The notes below the pieces were generated by a model. The model was not told where the DNA came from. It made no database searches and saw nothing but the letters and a program-made list of their open reading frames with translations. A program made the translations under genes and the position numbers. DNA of 64,000 nucleotides, taken from positions 176,222 to 240,221 of the forward strand of contig DAOSDU010000001.1 in NCBI GenBank assembly GCA_035362715.1, read 5' to 3'. The stretch comes from Methanofastidiosum sp. (lineage in GTDB: Archaea; Methanobacteriota_B; Thermococci; Methanofastidiosales; Methanofastidiosaceae). Position 1 is the first letter of the stretch; each line of letters opens with the position of its first letter. This document shows, one piece after another, positions 8,970 through 16,702 of this stretch.

Positions 8970-10013
8970 TCACATCCTTATCTTCTTTCTATACCTTGCA
9001 TAACGTGCATAGTCGATCTCTTCCCTTCTTTCAATATAGGATTTGACTGAAGGGGCCTTTACCTTCCTATCAGAAAGTTTGTCAGTTACTTCAAGTGAAA
9101 ATGAATCGCTCCCTGCGCCAGACCCATAAGATGTGCAGAAGATCTTATCCCCGGCTTTTGCCTTGTCAAGAACTGCGGCAAGCCCCAATAGAGCAGAGCC
9201 GGCGTATGTATTACCAATATAAGGTGAAACTAAACCATCAATGACTTTTTCCTTTGGGAATCCAAGTATCTTTGCAGCTTCCAGCGGAAACTTTCTGTTT
9301 GGCTGGTGGAATACGGCATAGTTGTAATCCTCTGGTTTTGTTCCAAGCTCCTCCATAAGCGCCTTTGAACTGCTGACGACATGCTTGAAGTATGAAGGCT
9401 CTCCTGTAAACCTATTCCCATGCTTTGGATAATGCTCGTGCTGCCTCCTCCAGAAGTCTGGTGTATCTGTAACATAAGATAGTGAACCTTCAATAACAGC
9501 TAAGCTTTCTTTAGCACTTCCTATAATGTATCCAGCTCCACCTGCGGCGGCAGTATATTCAAGAGCATCGCTTGGTGCCCCTTGGGCTGTATCGACACCA
9601 ATGCCAAGGGCGTATTTTGCCATACCGGAGCCCACATATGCTATGCATGCCTGGACTGTTTCACTCCCCGCTTTACATGCAAACTCCCAGTCTGCAGCAT
9701 TGACAAATGGTGTGGCTGCAATAGCTTCTGCTACTATTGTAGAAGTCGGTTTAACGGCATAAGGTTTGGATTCTGTACCAACCCAAACTGCTCTCAAGTC
9801 TTTTGGATCTATGCCAGCCCTCAATAAGGCGTTTCTGGCTATTTCAATGGCTATCGTGACAGAATCCTCATCGGCACCTGGAACTGATTTCTCTCTAATT
9901 GGCACAAGATTTGGGTCATTTCCCCATACCCTCGCAATTTCCGTGTTCTGTATCCTGTATTTTGGGACATAAGCACCATAGCCTACAATACCTACAGATT
10001 TACTAGGCTTCAT
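8970..10013 (-). CDS. hmgB: Hydroxymethylglutaryl-CoA synthase, archaeal type
   Basis: This 347-residue enzyme has the archaeal HMGS start VGIVGYGAYVPKYRI. Active-site blocks are AVWVGTESKPYAVKPTS, the acyl-enzyme Cys in EFACKAGSETVQACIAYV, and the His in YAVFHQPNRKFP. It joins acetyl-CoA and acetoacetyl-CoA to HMG-CoA and leads the mevalonate operon. The ATG follows GAGGAGGAATTAA, an excellent ribosome site, and a TATA box lies about 90 bp upstream. Confidence 0.95.
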   Translation of the reverse strand: MKPSKSVGIVGYGAYVPKYRIQNTEIARVWGNDPNLVPIREKSVPGADEDSVTIAIEIARNALLRAGIDPKDLRAVWVGTESKPYAVKPTSTIVAEAIAATPFVNAADWEFACKAGSETVQACIAYVGSGMAKYALGIGVDTAQGAPSDALEYTAAAGGAGYIIGSAKESLAVIEGSLSYVTDTPDFWRRQHEHYPKHGNRFTGEPSYFKHVVSSSKALMEELGTKPEDYNYAVFHQPNRKFPLEAAKILGFPKEKVIDGLVSPYIGNTYAGSALLGLAAVLDKAKAGDKIFCTSYGSGAGSDSFSLEVTDKLSDRKVKAPSVKSYIERREEIDYARYARYRKKIRM

Positions 10014-10094
10014 TTAATTCCTCCTCTAACAAAGACGACTTACTACTGATAAAAGAGATATAATCGGTACGATGTAATAGATGGAAAATAAAAT

Positions 10095-10112
10095 ATATAT
10101 AAATATTTCGGT
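10095..10112 (-). promoter_or_regulatory. Predicted BRE/TATA promoter of the mevalonate operon
   Basis: On the minus strand the stretch reads CCGAAATATTTATATATA: a purine-rich BRE-like element followed by an archaeal TATA box. The predicted transcript start is near 10070, giving a leader of about 55 bases before hmgB. Confidence 0.5.
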
Positions 10113-10142
10113 ATTAGTGAAATATTATATCGACAAGAAACG

Positions 10143-11660
10143 TCATTTCCTGATTTCCTTTATATAAATAGATTTTTCATTATTAAAATCAATTTTAACT
10201 TTGTCGAGGTCAATTTTGCCAACAAGATTTGTACCGTCAAACTCTTCGCCAGTCGGGCCGTATGCCTTATCCTCTTTCAATCTGACCCCAATAAGCCCCT
10301 TGTGCTGTCTTGACATGTTTGTGACGCCAACATCCCCCCTCTTTGATACATTAATCGGCGTATTTTCAGGGGTGAGCCCTCCAGCCTCAACGCTGCCCCC
10401 TTCAAATGCGACCAGAGAAACTGTGGGGTGCGCAAACTGAATATCGAGCTTCCCAATAGGTTTGTTGACAAGGCCTGTGATCTTCCTGAAGTATTTTACT
10501 GTGTTTGGGGCCACATCTTCGTACAGCTCAATTTCAATGATTTTGTTTCTATCAATGCCTAAAGTTTTTGCCGATTTGTTTTTTATGACTTCAGAGGTGT
10601 ACGGGGGCTCCTGCTCGACTATAAAAGCATCGTCAGATGTATCGCCAGTTCTTTCCTGTTTGATGCCTTCTGCCTTGAGCTTTCCTTCGGCTTCTTTCTG
10701 AGTAAGCCCGAGAAGGGATAGACTTAAGGGCATGGTCTTTACTGCAATTTTGTCTCCTTTTTTTAACATCTCGATTAGTTCTGACCCTGAAACAATCATG
10801 CCGGCAACGGAGTGATTTGGCGTGGTAATTCTTTCCTTTTTGTAGATGTAGACTGCACCTGTGTCCTTGCCTTCAGTTCTGACTGAAACAGAGTTCCTTT
10901 TTCTTAGATTGGAGTTCTCATTTTGTACGTCAAAACCTATCAAACTCTGTGAAGCTACATATGACTCATTTACATCATCAACAGTAATTTGGCCATCTTT
11001 AGTAAGCGAGAATATGTGCTCCATCGCCATAGGTGTATTATCTTGAAGTTTAATTTTGATGTGGGTAAATATTCTTTCCCCATTCTTTGGCTTATAGGAG
11101 AGGTCAGCTGTGGTCTCAAAGTCTTTCTCGACGGTGAAAACTTCAACTGGCTCAATTGAGTTAATCTCATCTTCCTCTTCAATCAGAGCTAGGACATGCC
11201 TCCCTTGGGTTATTTTCCCAAGAGTATTTTTGGTCCCATAGCTTCCTTTCTGTATCTTTTTAGAAAGGACAATATATGTGGTGTTATTATCAAATCCAGC
11301 GAGAGTGAAAAAAACATCCCAGGGGTAGTAGGTCTGCTCCTCCTTTGTAGGCTTTAAATCTGTAGGAACTGAACCTATCGCAATAAGTGTTGAAGTCTTC
11401 CACCTAACACCCTTTTTTTCAAACTGTTTTGATATTTTTTTAAACAGCCTTCCCTCTTCAGTGTCATTAATTTTAATGACAAACGAGCCTTTGGTCGTTT
11501 TTACGAGAAACTCGTCAAGGTATGAAGACGTCTCCTTCTCCTTCTTTATTACCCCAATTGTAGTCCCTTTTAGGTAAGAGATATTATTATCAGAAAAAAT
11601 CTCCTTTAATGCGGCCCCGTCCTTTGCCTCAATCTTATTGCCATCGATTTCTATCTGCAT
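10143..11660 (-). CDS. mmp3: Methanogenesis marker protein 3 (UPF0288, peptidyl-prolyl isomerase-like)
   Basis: The product has 505 residues from the ATG at 11660, which lies seven bases behind GAGGG; an ATG six bases upstream abuts the ribosome site and is less likely. Length and blocks (GVRWKTSTLIAIGSVPTDLKP, GRHVLALIE, PIGKLDIQFAHPTVSLVAFEGGSVEAGGLTPENTP, NMSRQHKGLIGVRL, GPTGEEFDGTN) match methanogenesis marker 3, a family confined to methanogens and relatives and of unknown function, with a cyclophilin-like C-terminal half. It follows a HerA-type ATPase with the two reading frames nearly overlapping. This is the clearest metabolic marker in the window. Confidence 0.88.
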   Translation of the reverse strand: MQIEIDGNKIEAKDGAALKEIFSDNNISYLKGTTIGVIKKEKETSSYLDEFLVKTTKGSFVIKINDTEEGRLFKKISKQFEKKGVRWKTSTLIAIGSVPTDLKPTKEEQTYYPWDVFFTLAGFDNNTTYIVLSKKIQKGSYGTKNTLGKITQGRHVLALIEEEDEINSIEPVEVFTVEKDFETTADLSYKPKNGERIFTHIKIKLQDNTPMAMEHIFSLTKDGQITVDDVNESYVASQSLIGFDVQNENSNLRKRNSVSVRTEGKDTGAVYIYKKERITTPNHSVAGMIVSGSELIEMLKKGDKIAVKTMPLSLSLLGLTQKEAEGKLKAEGIKQERTGDTSDDAFIVEQEPPYTSEVIKNKSAKTLGIDRNKIIEIELYEDVAPNTVKYFRKITGLVNKPIGKLDIQFAHPTVSLVAFEGGSVEAGGLTPENTPINVSKRGDVGVTNMSRQHKGLIGVRLKEDKAYGPTGEEFDGTNLVGKIDLDKVKIDFNNEKSIYIKEIRK

Positions 11661-11662
11661 GA

Positions 11663-14086
11663 TCATACCCTCATTAATACGATGTCCCTAATATGCTCCT
11701 CCTTCTTGCCTTTGAACGCTTCAAAGACTTCACGCCTTTCCTTGCCTTTTGAGTTTCTATATACAACAAGCCAGTAGGGGAGATAAACTTCCTCAGTCCG
11801 CCATATCTTGGCGTTTCCCAGTGTTTCAATCCCCCTAGACACGTCATTTTTTGAGATAAGCGATTCAATTACCCGGCCTGTTATCTCCTTGCTCTTAAGA
11901 GAAACATCCAGTTTTTTAAGTTTTTTATCCTCAAATCCCTTGACCAATTTAAATTTAATCTTTGGTTTGACGCTTAGATTGCTGCCGTTCTGCTTATACT
12001 CTAAAAGCCCTTTTGCTTCAAGAGCCGATATTAAAGAATGTGTTCTTCTAGGGGTGAACCCAGTTTCTTTTTTTATTTCTGAAACTGTTGGATTTTCTCT
12101 GTCAATAAGGTAATCTAAAAACCATTTCTCATCGGGTTTAAGTTTATAGATTTCTGTAAATCCTACAGTCCTTGAGATCTTTCCGTCCCAGATAACAAGC
12201 TCTCCTGTAATGCCGTCAAAGAAACATGACATGCTCTTGTAACTGCCCTTCTTTGGCATATAATCAAAAAATACCATGATAAGCGGATAGTAAATAGGGA
12301 CTACCTCCTTTATCTCCTCCGACCTCAATGATATTTTTTTTCTGCTTTTTAATGCAATCTCTCTCATAGCTTCATAATCAATTTCAGAGGATATCACTGG
12401 CGCTATCTTTACTCCCTTAAATGCGGCTTCACCTGTCACACCATATTCAGGTTCAAACTCATCGATAATTTCAACTTCTTCTAGAGAATCCTCTTCCTCA
12501 TCAATCATCGGTATGTCAATTACAACTGGCTTTGGCTGGGGTTTTGGCATTACTTCATCTATTGTATCAAACTCGCCATCTATTCTTAGCTCCTCTATAA
12601 TATCCTCAAACGAGAACTTGAGCTTATACTCCTCGTTTGCTATGTTCACGACTTCCTCCATCTCAGCAAGCGGCCGCTTCTGCCGGTATTTTTCTATTAT
12701 AAGATTCTTAACATTTTTCTTCATGAGCTCTGGATCGATGTCAAGCATGGGCTGCCTTTCTCTCCCCTCATGCTGACTTATCCTCGGCCTTACTGAGATT
12801 AAAAAAGCCCTGGATGTCGACTCCTCCTTGTCACCGATGATAGCACTTCCTATAGGAAGTGATCTTATGAACCTAAAATCAGAAAGCTTATTTGGGATCT
12901 CAGAGGGCATCCTCTGGAGCACCGCCTTGATATCGTCCTGATAGACTAATTTATGGCATATTAGCAAATCAACTTGAGACAATATCCTTGAATCGATTGC
13001 CGAGGGCTGCTGTGTTGCAAGAACAATTGAGCACCCGGGTTGCCTGCCCTGCCTTACGTATTCTATCAGGCTATCCGTTGCTGCTGTGACCTTTCCCCCT
13101 CTAGGCACAAGTATGTGGGCCTCATCTATCATAAGCCACGTCACAGGTACATTCCCAATGAGATTAATATCCCCCATAGCTTCCTGCCTTGAGATGACCT
13201 TCCTAGTGTTCAGGATGTTTCTTGAAAGAAGCCCGACAACAAGCGCCCTGACGTTATCCTCTAAAAAGCTCACATCAATTACAGAAACCTGGCCCCTCTT
13301 CGATAGGTCGTTTAGCTTTGTCCCTTTTTTATCAAATATGCCCCACTGTATTGCTCCTGTGAGCCTTGCATTTAGCGCCCTTCTGGTGTTTTCTTTAAAT
13401 CCCCCCTCCCGGGAAGATATGCTTTCTTCGTTTTCAATCGTCTTAATCATGTCCTCAATGTCGTAATCATCGCCAAGCCCTGCTATCTGTTTTTCATCAA
13501 TGGTGGTGTATCCTGTTTTAGTTTTTTCTATTACCCGCTCGATTAGAAGGCCCATGGTGTCAAATCGCTCAATATCAAAGGTAAGACACCAGTCTTCAAC
13601 TCTAAGCTCTGAAGGTTTAATCTTGAAAACATCATCCCACGTTTCTTTAGGCGCCTTGTGGACATACCCTTTTGGGATAAAGACTCTAACATTTTTGATG
13701 CCTGTAGGCTTTAATCCCCAGCGCTCAAGCATCTCGCCTTCGTTTGCCATCTTGTTCTTTTGCTTCATGCTCCAGAATATCCCCATTGGGTCAATTATCA
13801 GAATGCCAACACCATCGTTCTTCATGGCCATCTCTTCAACGATGACTCCAAGGGTATAGGATTTGCCGCTTCCCCTCATCCCGCAGATGAATATTGCGTG
13901 GGGGCTAATGCTATCAAGAAGTACCTTCTTGTTGAAATAGTCCTGTAGCTGCTTACCTGTCTCATTAACCTTACCGATATATAGCGCAGCCTTGCTCTTA
14001 TACTTCTCAAAGATGCTCTTTTTTCTGCCGACATATGCCCCTTCTTCGTCAGAAAGGAGTTCCAATTTTTCCTCAATATCGATCAT
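11663..14086 (-). CDS. HerA/FtsK-family ATPase with C-terminal winged helix
   Basis: The protein has about 807 residues from the ATG at 14086; a GTG at 14092 is an alternative. A HAS-barrel-like start precedes the Walker A FICGMRGSGKSYT near residue 70, and Walker B VTWLMIDEAHILVPRGGK follows about 250 residues later, with a sensor-like VLATQQPSAID. After an acidic linker (about residues 510-560) come a beta-rich domain and a winged helix (NPTVSEIKKETGFTPRRTHSLISALEAKGLLE). HerA proteins are hexameric DNA translocases, with NurA in end resection; no nurA is nearby. Coupling to mmp3 is the notable context. It is divergent from the TGT gene with only about 50 bp between them. Confidence 0.8.
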   Translation of the reverse strand: MIDIEEKLELLSDEEGAYVGRKKSIFEKYKSKAALYIGKVNETGKQLQDYFNKKVLLDSISPHAIFICGMRGSGKSYTLGVIVEEMAMKNDGVGILIIDPMGIFWSMKQKNKMANEGEMLERWGLKPTGIKNVRVFIPKGYVHKAPKETWDDVFKIKPSELRVEDWCLTFDIERFDTMGLLIERVIEKTKTGYTTIDEKQIAGLGDDYDIEDMIKTIENEESISSREGGFKENTRRALNARLTGAIQWGIFDKKGTKLNDLSKRGQVSVIDVSFLEDNVRALVVGLLSRNILNTRKVISRQEAMGDINLIGNVPVTWLMIDEAHILVPRGGKVTAATDSLIEYVRQGRQPGCSIVLATQQPSAIDSRILSQVDLLICHKLVYQDDIKAVLQRMPSEIPNKLSDFRFIRSLPIGSAIIGDKEESTSRAFLISVRPRISQHEGRERQPMLDIDPELMKKNVKNLIIEKYRQKRPLAEMEEVVNIANEEYKLKFSFEDIIEELRIDGEFDTIDEVMPKPQPKPVVIDIPMIDEEEDSLEEVEIIDEFEPEYGVTGEAAFKGVKIAPVISSEIDYEAMREIALKSRKKISLRSEEIKEVVPIYYPLIMVFFDYMPKKGSYKSMSCFFDGITGELVIWDGKISRTVGFTEIYKLKPDEKWFLDYLIDRENPTVSEIKKETGFTPRRTHSLISALEAKGLLEYKQNGSNLSVKPKIKFKLVKGFEDKKLKKLDVSLKSKEITGRVIESLISKNDVSRGIETLGNAKIWRTEEVYLPYWLVVYRNSKGKERREVFEAFKGKKEEHIRDIVLMRV

Positions 14087-14137
14087 GTTCACTAAAAAGA
14101 TATAAAAAGCTCTATAATTAAAACCTTTTCGGATTTA

Positions 14138-15175
14138 ATGGATGCAATTTCTAGGATTAAGACGTCTCACGGAGACATCAAAACACCCGCACTTCTACCA
14201 GTGTGCGCACTGACATACGGCGTATGGGACGTTTTTATCGAAGAGCGAGTCACCCCGCCTTGGAAGCTTTCAGAGGCCAGCCTTTTCTCATTGGAGTATG
14301 TTAGAAACACAAAATATGAGGAAAAGGTCAAATATGGATTTCACAGGCTTTTTAAAGAAAAAAAACCGATATTTGTTGATTCAGGAGGATTCCAATCTAT
14401 GAAAAAAGGGATTGAGAGGAATCCCATTGATGTGCTTAGATTTCAGGAAAAACTTGAGGCCGATATTGCCGCGACTTTTGATTACCCTGTGACCTTAAAT
14501 GTTGAAAAATCCGACTATATGGCAATGCTTCAAAAAAGTATTGACAGCGCTAACTTAGCTCTTGAAAATAAAGAGAGAAAAGATATGCTCTTATACTCCT
14601 GCGTTCACGGATTTTCAAAAAAAGAAATAGACTGGTATTTTTCAAAGCTTAGTAGTGGTTTTGATGGGTATGCTATGGGCTCCCTCGTACCTAGAAAAAA
14701 TGACTTTAAGACACTTATTGAATTAATACACAGCGCAAAAATGCATGCACATGAGCGGGAAAAACCCCTCCACGTATTTGGGGTCACAGGATTTCCAATG
14801 CTATATGCATTGAGCTTTATGGGTGTTGAGACCATGGATTCTTGGACCTATCTTGTAGCGTCGATTTACAAGGAGTACATACACCCGCAAACTTTGAAAA
14901 GGGTCAGAATGAGAAAAACAGGGAGCATCCCAGAGTGCGATTGCTTTATCTGCAAAGAACTAGGAATGGAAGATTTTCTTGGGGCGACAAGTGTTCCGCA
15001 GGCCTATCTTGCAATTCATAATTTGAATATATTCATGCGTGAAATGAAACAGATAAAAGAACATATGGATGAGAACAGCTTTGAAGAGCTAGTTGAGCAG
15101 AAGAGTAAGTACAACACGAGAATAAAGAAAGCCTATGAATATGCAAAAGACCATATGAAAAACAGTACCCAGTAG
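14138..15175 (+). CDS. tRNA-guanine transglycosylase homologue (archaeosine TGT-like, no PUA domain)
   Basis: This 345-residue TIM-barrel protein has the TGT substrate block FVDSGGFQSM, the AMGSLVPRKNDF and HVFGVTGFPMLYAL blocks, and a nucleophile-region Asp in ETMDSWTYL that aligns with the arcTGT catalytic Asp. The zinc site is CDCFICKEL followed by LAIHNLNIF (CxCxxC...H). Archaeal TGT usually has extra C-terminal domains including PUA; this protein stops after the catalytic domain. It may be arcTGT whose PUA part is encoded elsewhere, a paralogue with another substrate, or a DpdA-like DNA enzyme; no DNA-modification genes adjoin it. Confidence 0.75.
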   Translation: MDAISRIKTSHGDIKTPALLPVCALTYGVWDVFIEERVTPPWKLSEASLFSLEYVRNTKYEEKVKYGFHRLFKEKKPIFVDSGGFQSMKKGIERNPIDVLRFQEKLEADIAATFDYPVTLNVEKSDYMAMLQKSIDSANLALENKERKDMLLYSCVHGFSKKEIDWYFSKLSSGFDGYAMGSLVPRKNDFKTLIELIHSAKMHAHEREKPLHVFGVTGFPMLYALSFMGVETMDSWTYLVASIYKEYIHPQTLKRVRMRKTGSIPECDCFICKELGMEDFLGATSVPQAYLAIHNLNIFMREMKQIKEHMDENSFEELVEQKSKYNTRIKKAYEYAKDHMKNSTQ

Positions 15176-15293
15176 CGCAGCATAAAATACCTAAAAATTT
15201 TAAAGTATTTTTGGATAATTAGCTTTAAATAATAGTCCAAATATATTTATAATATTCTAATTTACTTATTATTGATTTGAAGTAGGCATTTCT

Positions 15294-16319
15294 ATGAAAG
15301 CAAAAGAGCTCAAGAACATTGAAAAACAGACTTTGATGGAAGAGATATTCGATCAAATTGATACCTATGTAATGGTCTTGAACGACAAAAATACCGTATT
15401 GATTGCAAATAAGAAAGTCAAAGAGAAATATGGAAACGTTATTGGAAAGAAGTGCTATGAAGTCCATCATAAAACACCTATAGCTCCGGATTTTTGCGTA
15501 ATGAATTGCGTTAAAGATGGAGTAGCTGGCGATACAACTTTTTTTGATGACGCAATTACGAAAAGATGGTACGACGTTAGTGTTAGTAAGATCTTAGTGG
15601 GAGGGAACTGCTTTTTTGTTCATTTAATGACTGATGTGAATGAAAAACATTTCCGAGAGGAAAAAATAATAGAGTTGAACCAAGCTTTAAGGGTCTTAAA
15701 CAAGATCCTAAGGCATGATATCCTGAACAATATCACAGTTATAATGCTGTCACTAGAAATGATGAAAACTGAAGATATTGCCTTAAAAAATAGGGCTCTT
15801 TCGGCAATTGAAAAAAGTGTTGAGCTTGTAAATAAGATGAGAGACCTAGAAACGGCAATTTCAACAGGCGGGGAACTTAAGTCTTATGATGTCAGGACAA
15901 AACTTGCAGAAATAATAATAAGTTTTCCAGAGATTAAATTTAGAATTGAAGGAAACTGCAAGATTTTAGCCGATGAAGCGATAATCTCCGTTTTTAATAA
16001 CCTTTTAAGAAATGCATTGGTCCATGGAAAAGCCGACAAAGTAGAGATTTCTATTGATAATAAGAGTGATTATTGTACTATTAAAATATCCGATAATGGT
16101 GTAGGGATACCTGACGTAATAAAAGATAAACTATTTGACGAAGGGGTTAGCTATGGCGAAAATAAAGGTATGGGCCTAGGTCTTTACATTGTGAGAAAGA
16201 CCATTGAGAGGTATGGAGGCGAGGTCTCATTTGAGAATAATTTGCCCAAAGGCACTACTTTCATTTTGAAATTGAAGAGTTCTTTACATCATGAAGCACT
16301 TCAAAAAAAGAAAGGATAA
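15294..16319 (+). CDS. PAS-domain sensor histidine kinase (soluble)
   Basis: This 341-residue protein starts with a PAS domain (about residues 12-120: DTYVMVLNDKNTVLIANK, GKKCYEVHH, with three further Cys). The phospho-acceptor block is KILRHDILNNITV. The ATP-binding domain has an N box FNNLLRNALVHG, G1 ISDNGVGIPD and G2 GMGLGLYIVRKTIERYGG. No membrane segment and no response regulator gene are seen here, so it is an orphan kinase. A TATA-like box lies near 15240. The Cys cluster in PAS suggests redox, metal or haem sensing, which is inference. Confidence 0.88.
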   Translation: MKAKELKNIEKQTLMEEIFDQIDTYVMVLNDKNTVLIANKKVKEKYGNVIGKKCYEVHHKTPIAPDFCVMNCVKDGVAGDTTFFDDAITKRWYDVSVSKILVGGNCFFVHLMTDVNEKHFREEKIIELNQALRVLNKILRHDILNNITVIMLSLEMMKTEDIALKNRALSAIEKSVELVNKMRDLETAISTGGELKSYDVRTKLAEIIISFPEIKFRIEGNCKILADEAIISVFNNLLRNALVHGKADKVEISIDNKSDYCTIKISDNGVGIPDVIKDKLFDEGVSYGENKGMGLGLYIVRKTIERYGGEVSFENNLPKGTTFILKLKSSLHHEALQKKKG

Positions 16320-16412
16320 TTTGATTTTCTATAGATTCTTTAATACTTGTATCTCATTTAGTATTTCTGAAAAGCTCTGGATTATTTTCTCCTTCTCTTT
16401 CTTGTTATTCCT

Positions 16413-16700
16413 CTAAGATTTATGAATCTCATATTTTATTATATCCTCAATCTGAGTTTTTATCGAGTCTATAATTTTCTTTCTTAAGAATAGGCAATCT
16501 GTAGATATCTCTTTTCTAATTTTCGGTAGTATTTCGTCGTTACATTCATCTTTATACTTTTCTATCTTATCAGAGATATGATTCAATTCTTTTTTTAGAG
16601 CTGAAACATCAACCCCCTGATCCTCAAGCTTCTTTATTGATGATTTAAATTGAGAAAGGGTATCCAATATCTCATTTAAACCTGAATTTTTAATTTCCAT
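16413..16700 (-). CDS. Small coiled-coil protein downstream of ABC permease
   Basis: This 95-residue protein has no recognised domain. It is strongly helical with charged heptad-like stretches (about residues 15-55 and 65-95) and two Cys. It begins 3 bp after the permease stop, so it is probably the last gene of the secreted protein-ATPase-permease operon. A cytoplasmic accessory role for the transporter is only inference from position. Confidence 0.6.
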   Translation of the reverse strand: MEIKNSGLNEILDTLSQFKSSIKKLEDQGVDVSALKKELNHISDKIEKYKDECNDEILPKIRKEISTDCLFLRKKIIDSIKTQIEDIIKYEIHKS

Positions 16701-16702
16701 AT

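Noticed and set aside
14605..14835. Minus-strand open frame inside the TGT gene
   Set aside because: It lies wholly opposite conserved TGT motifs and has no start signal.
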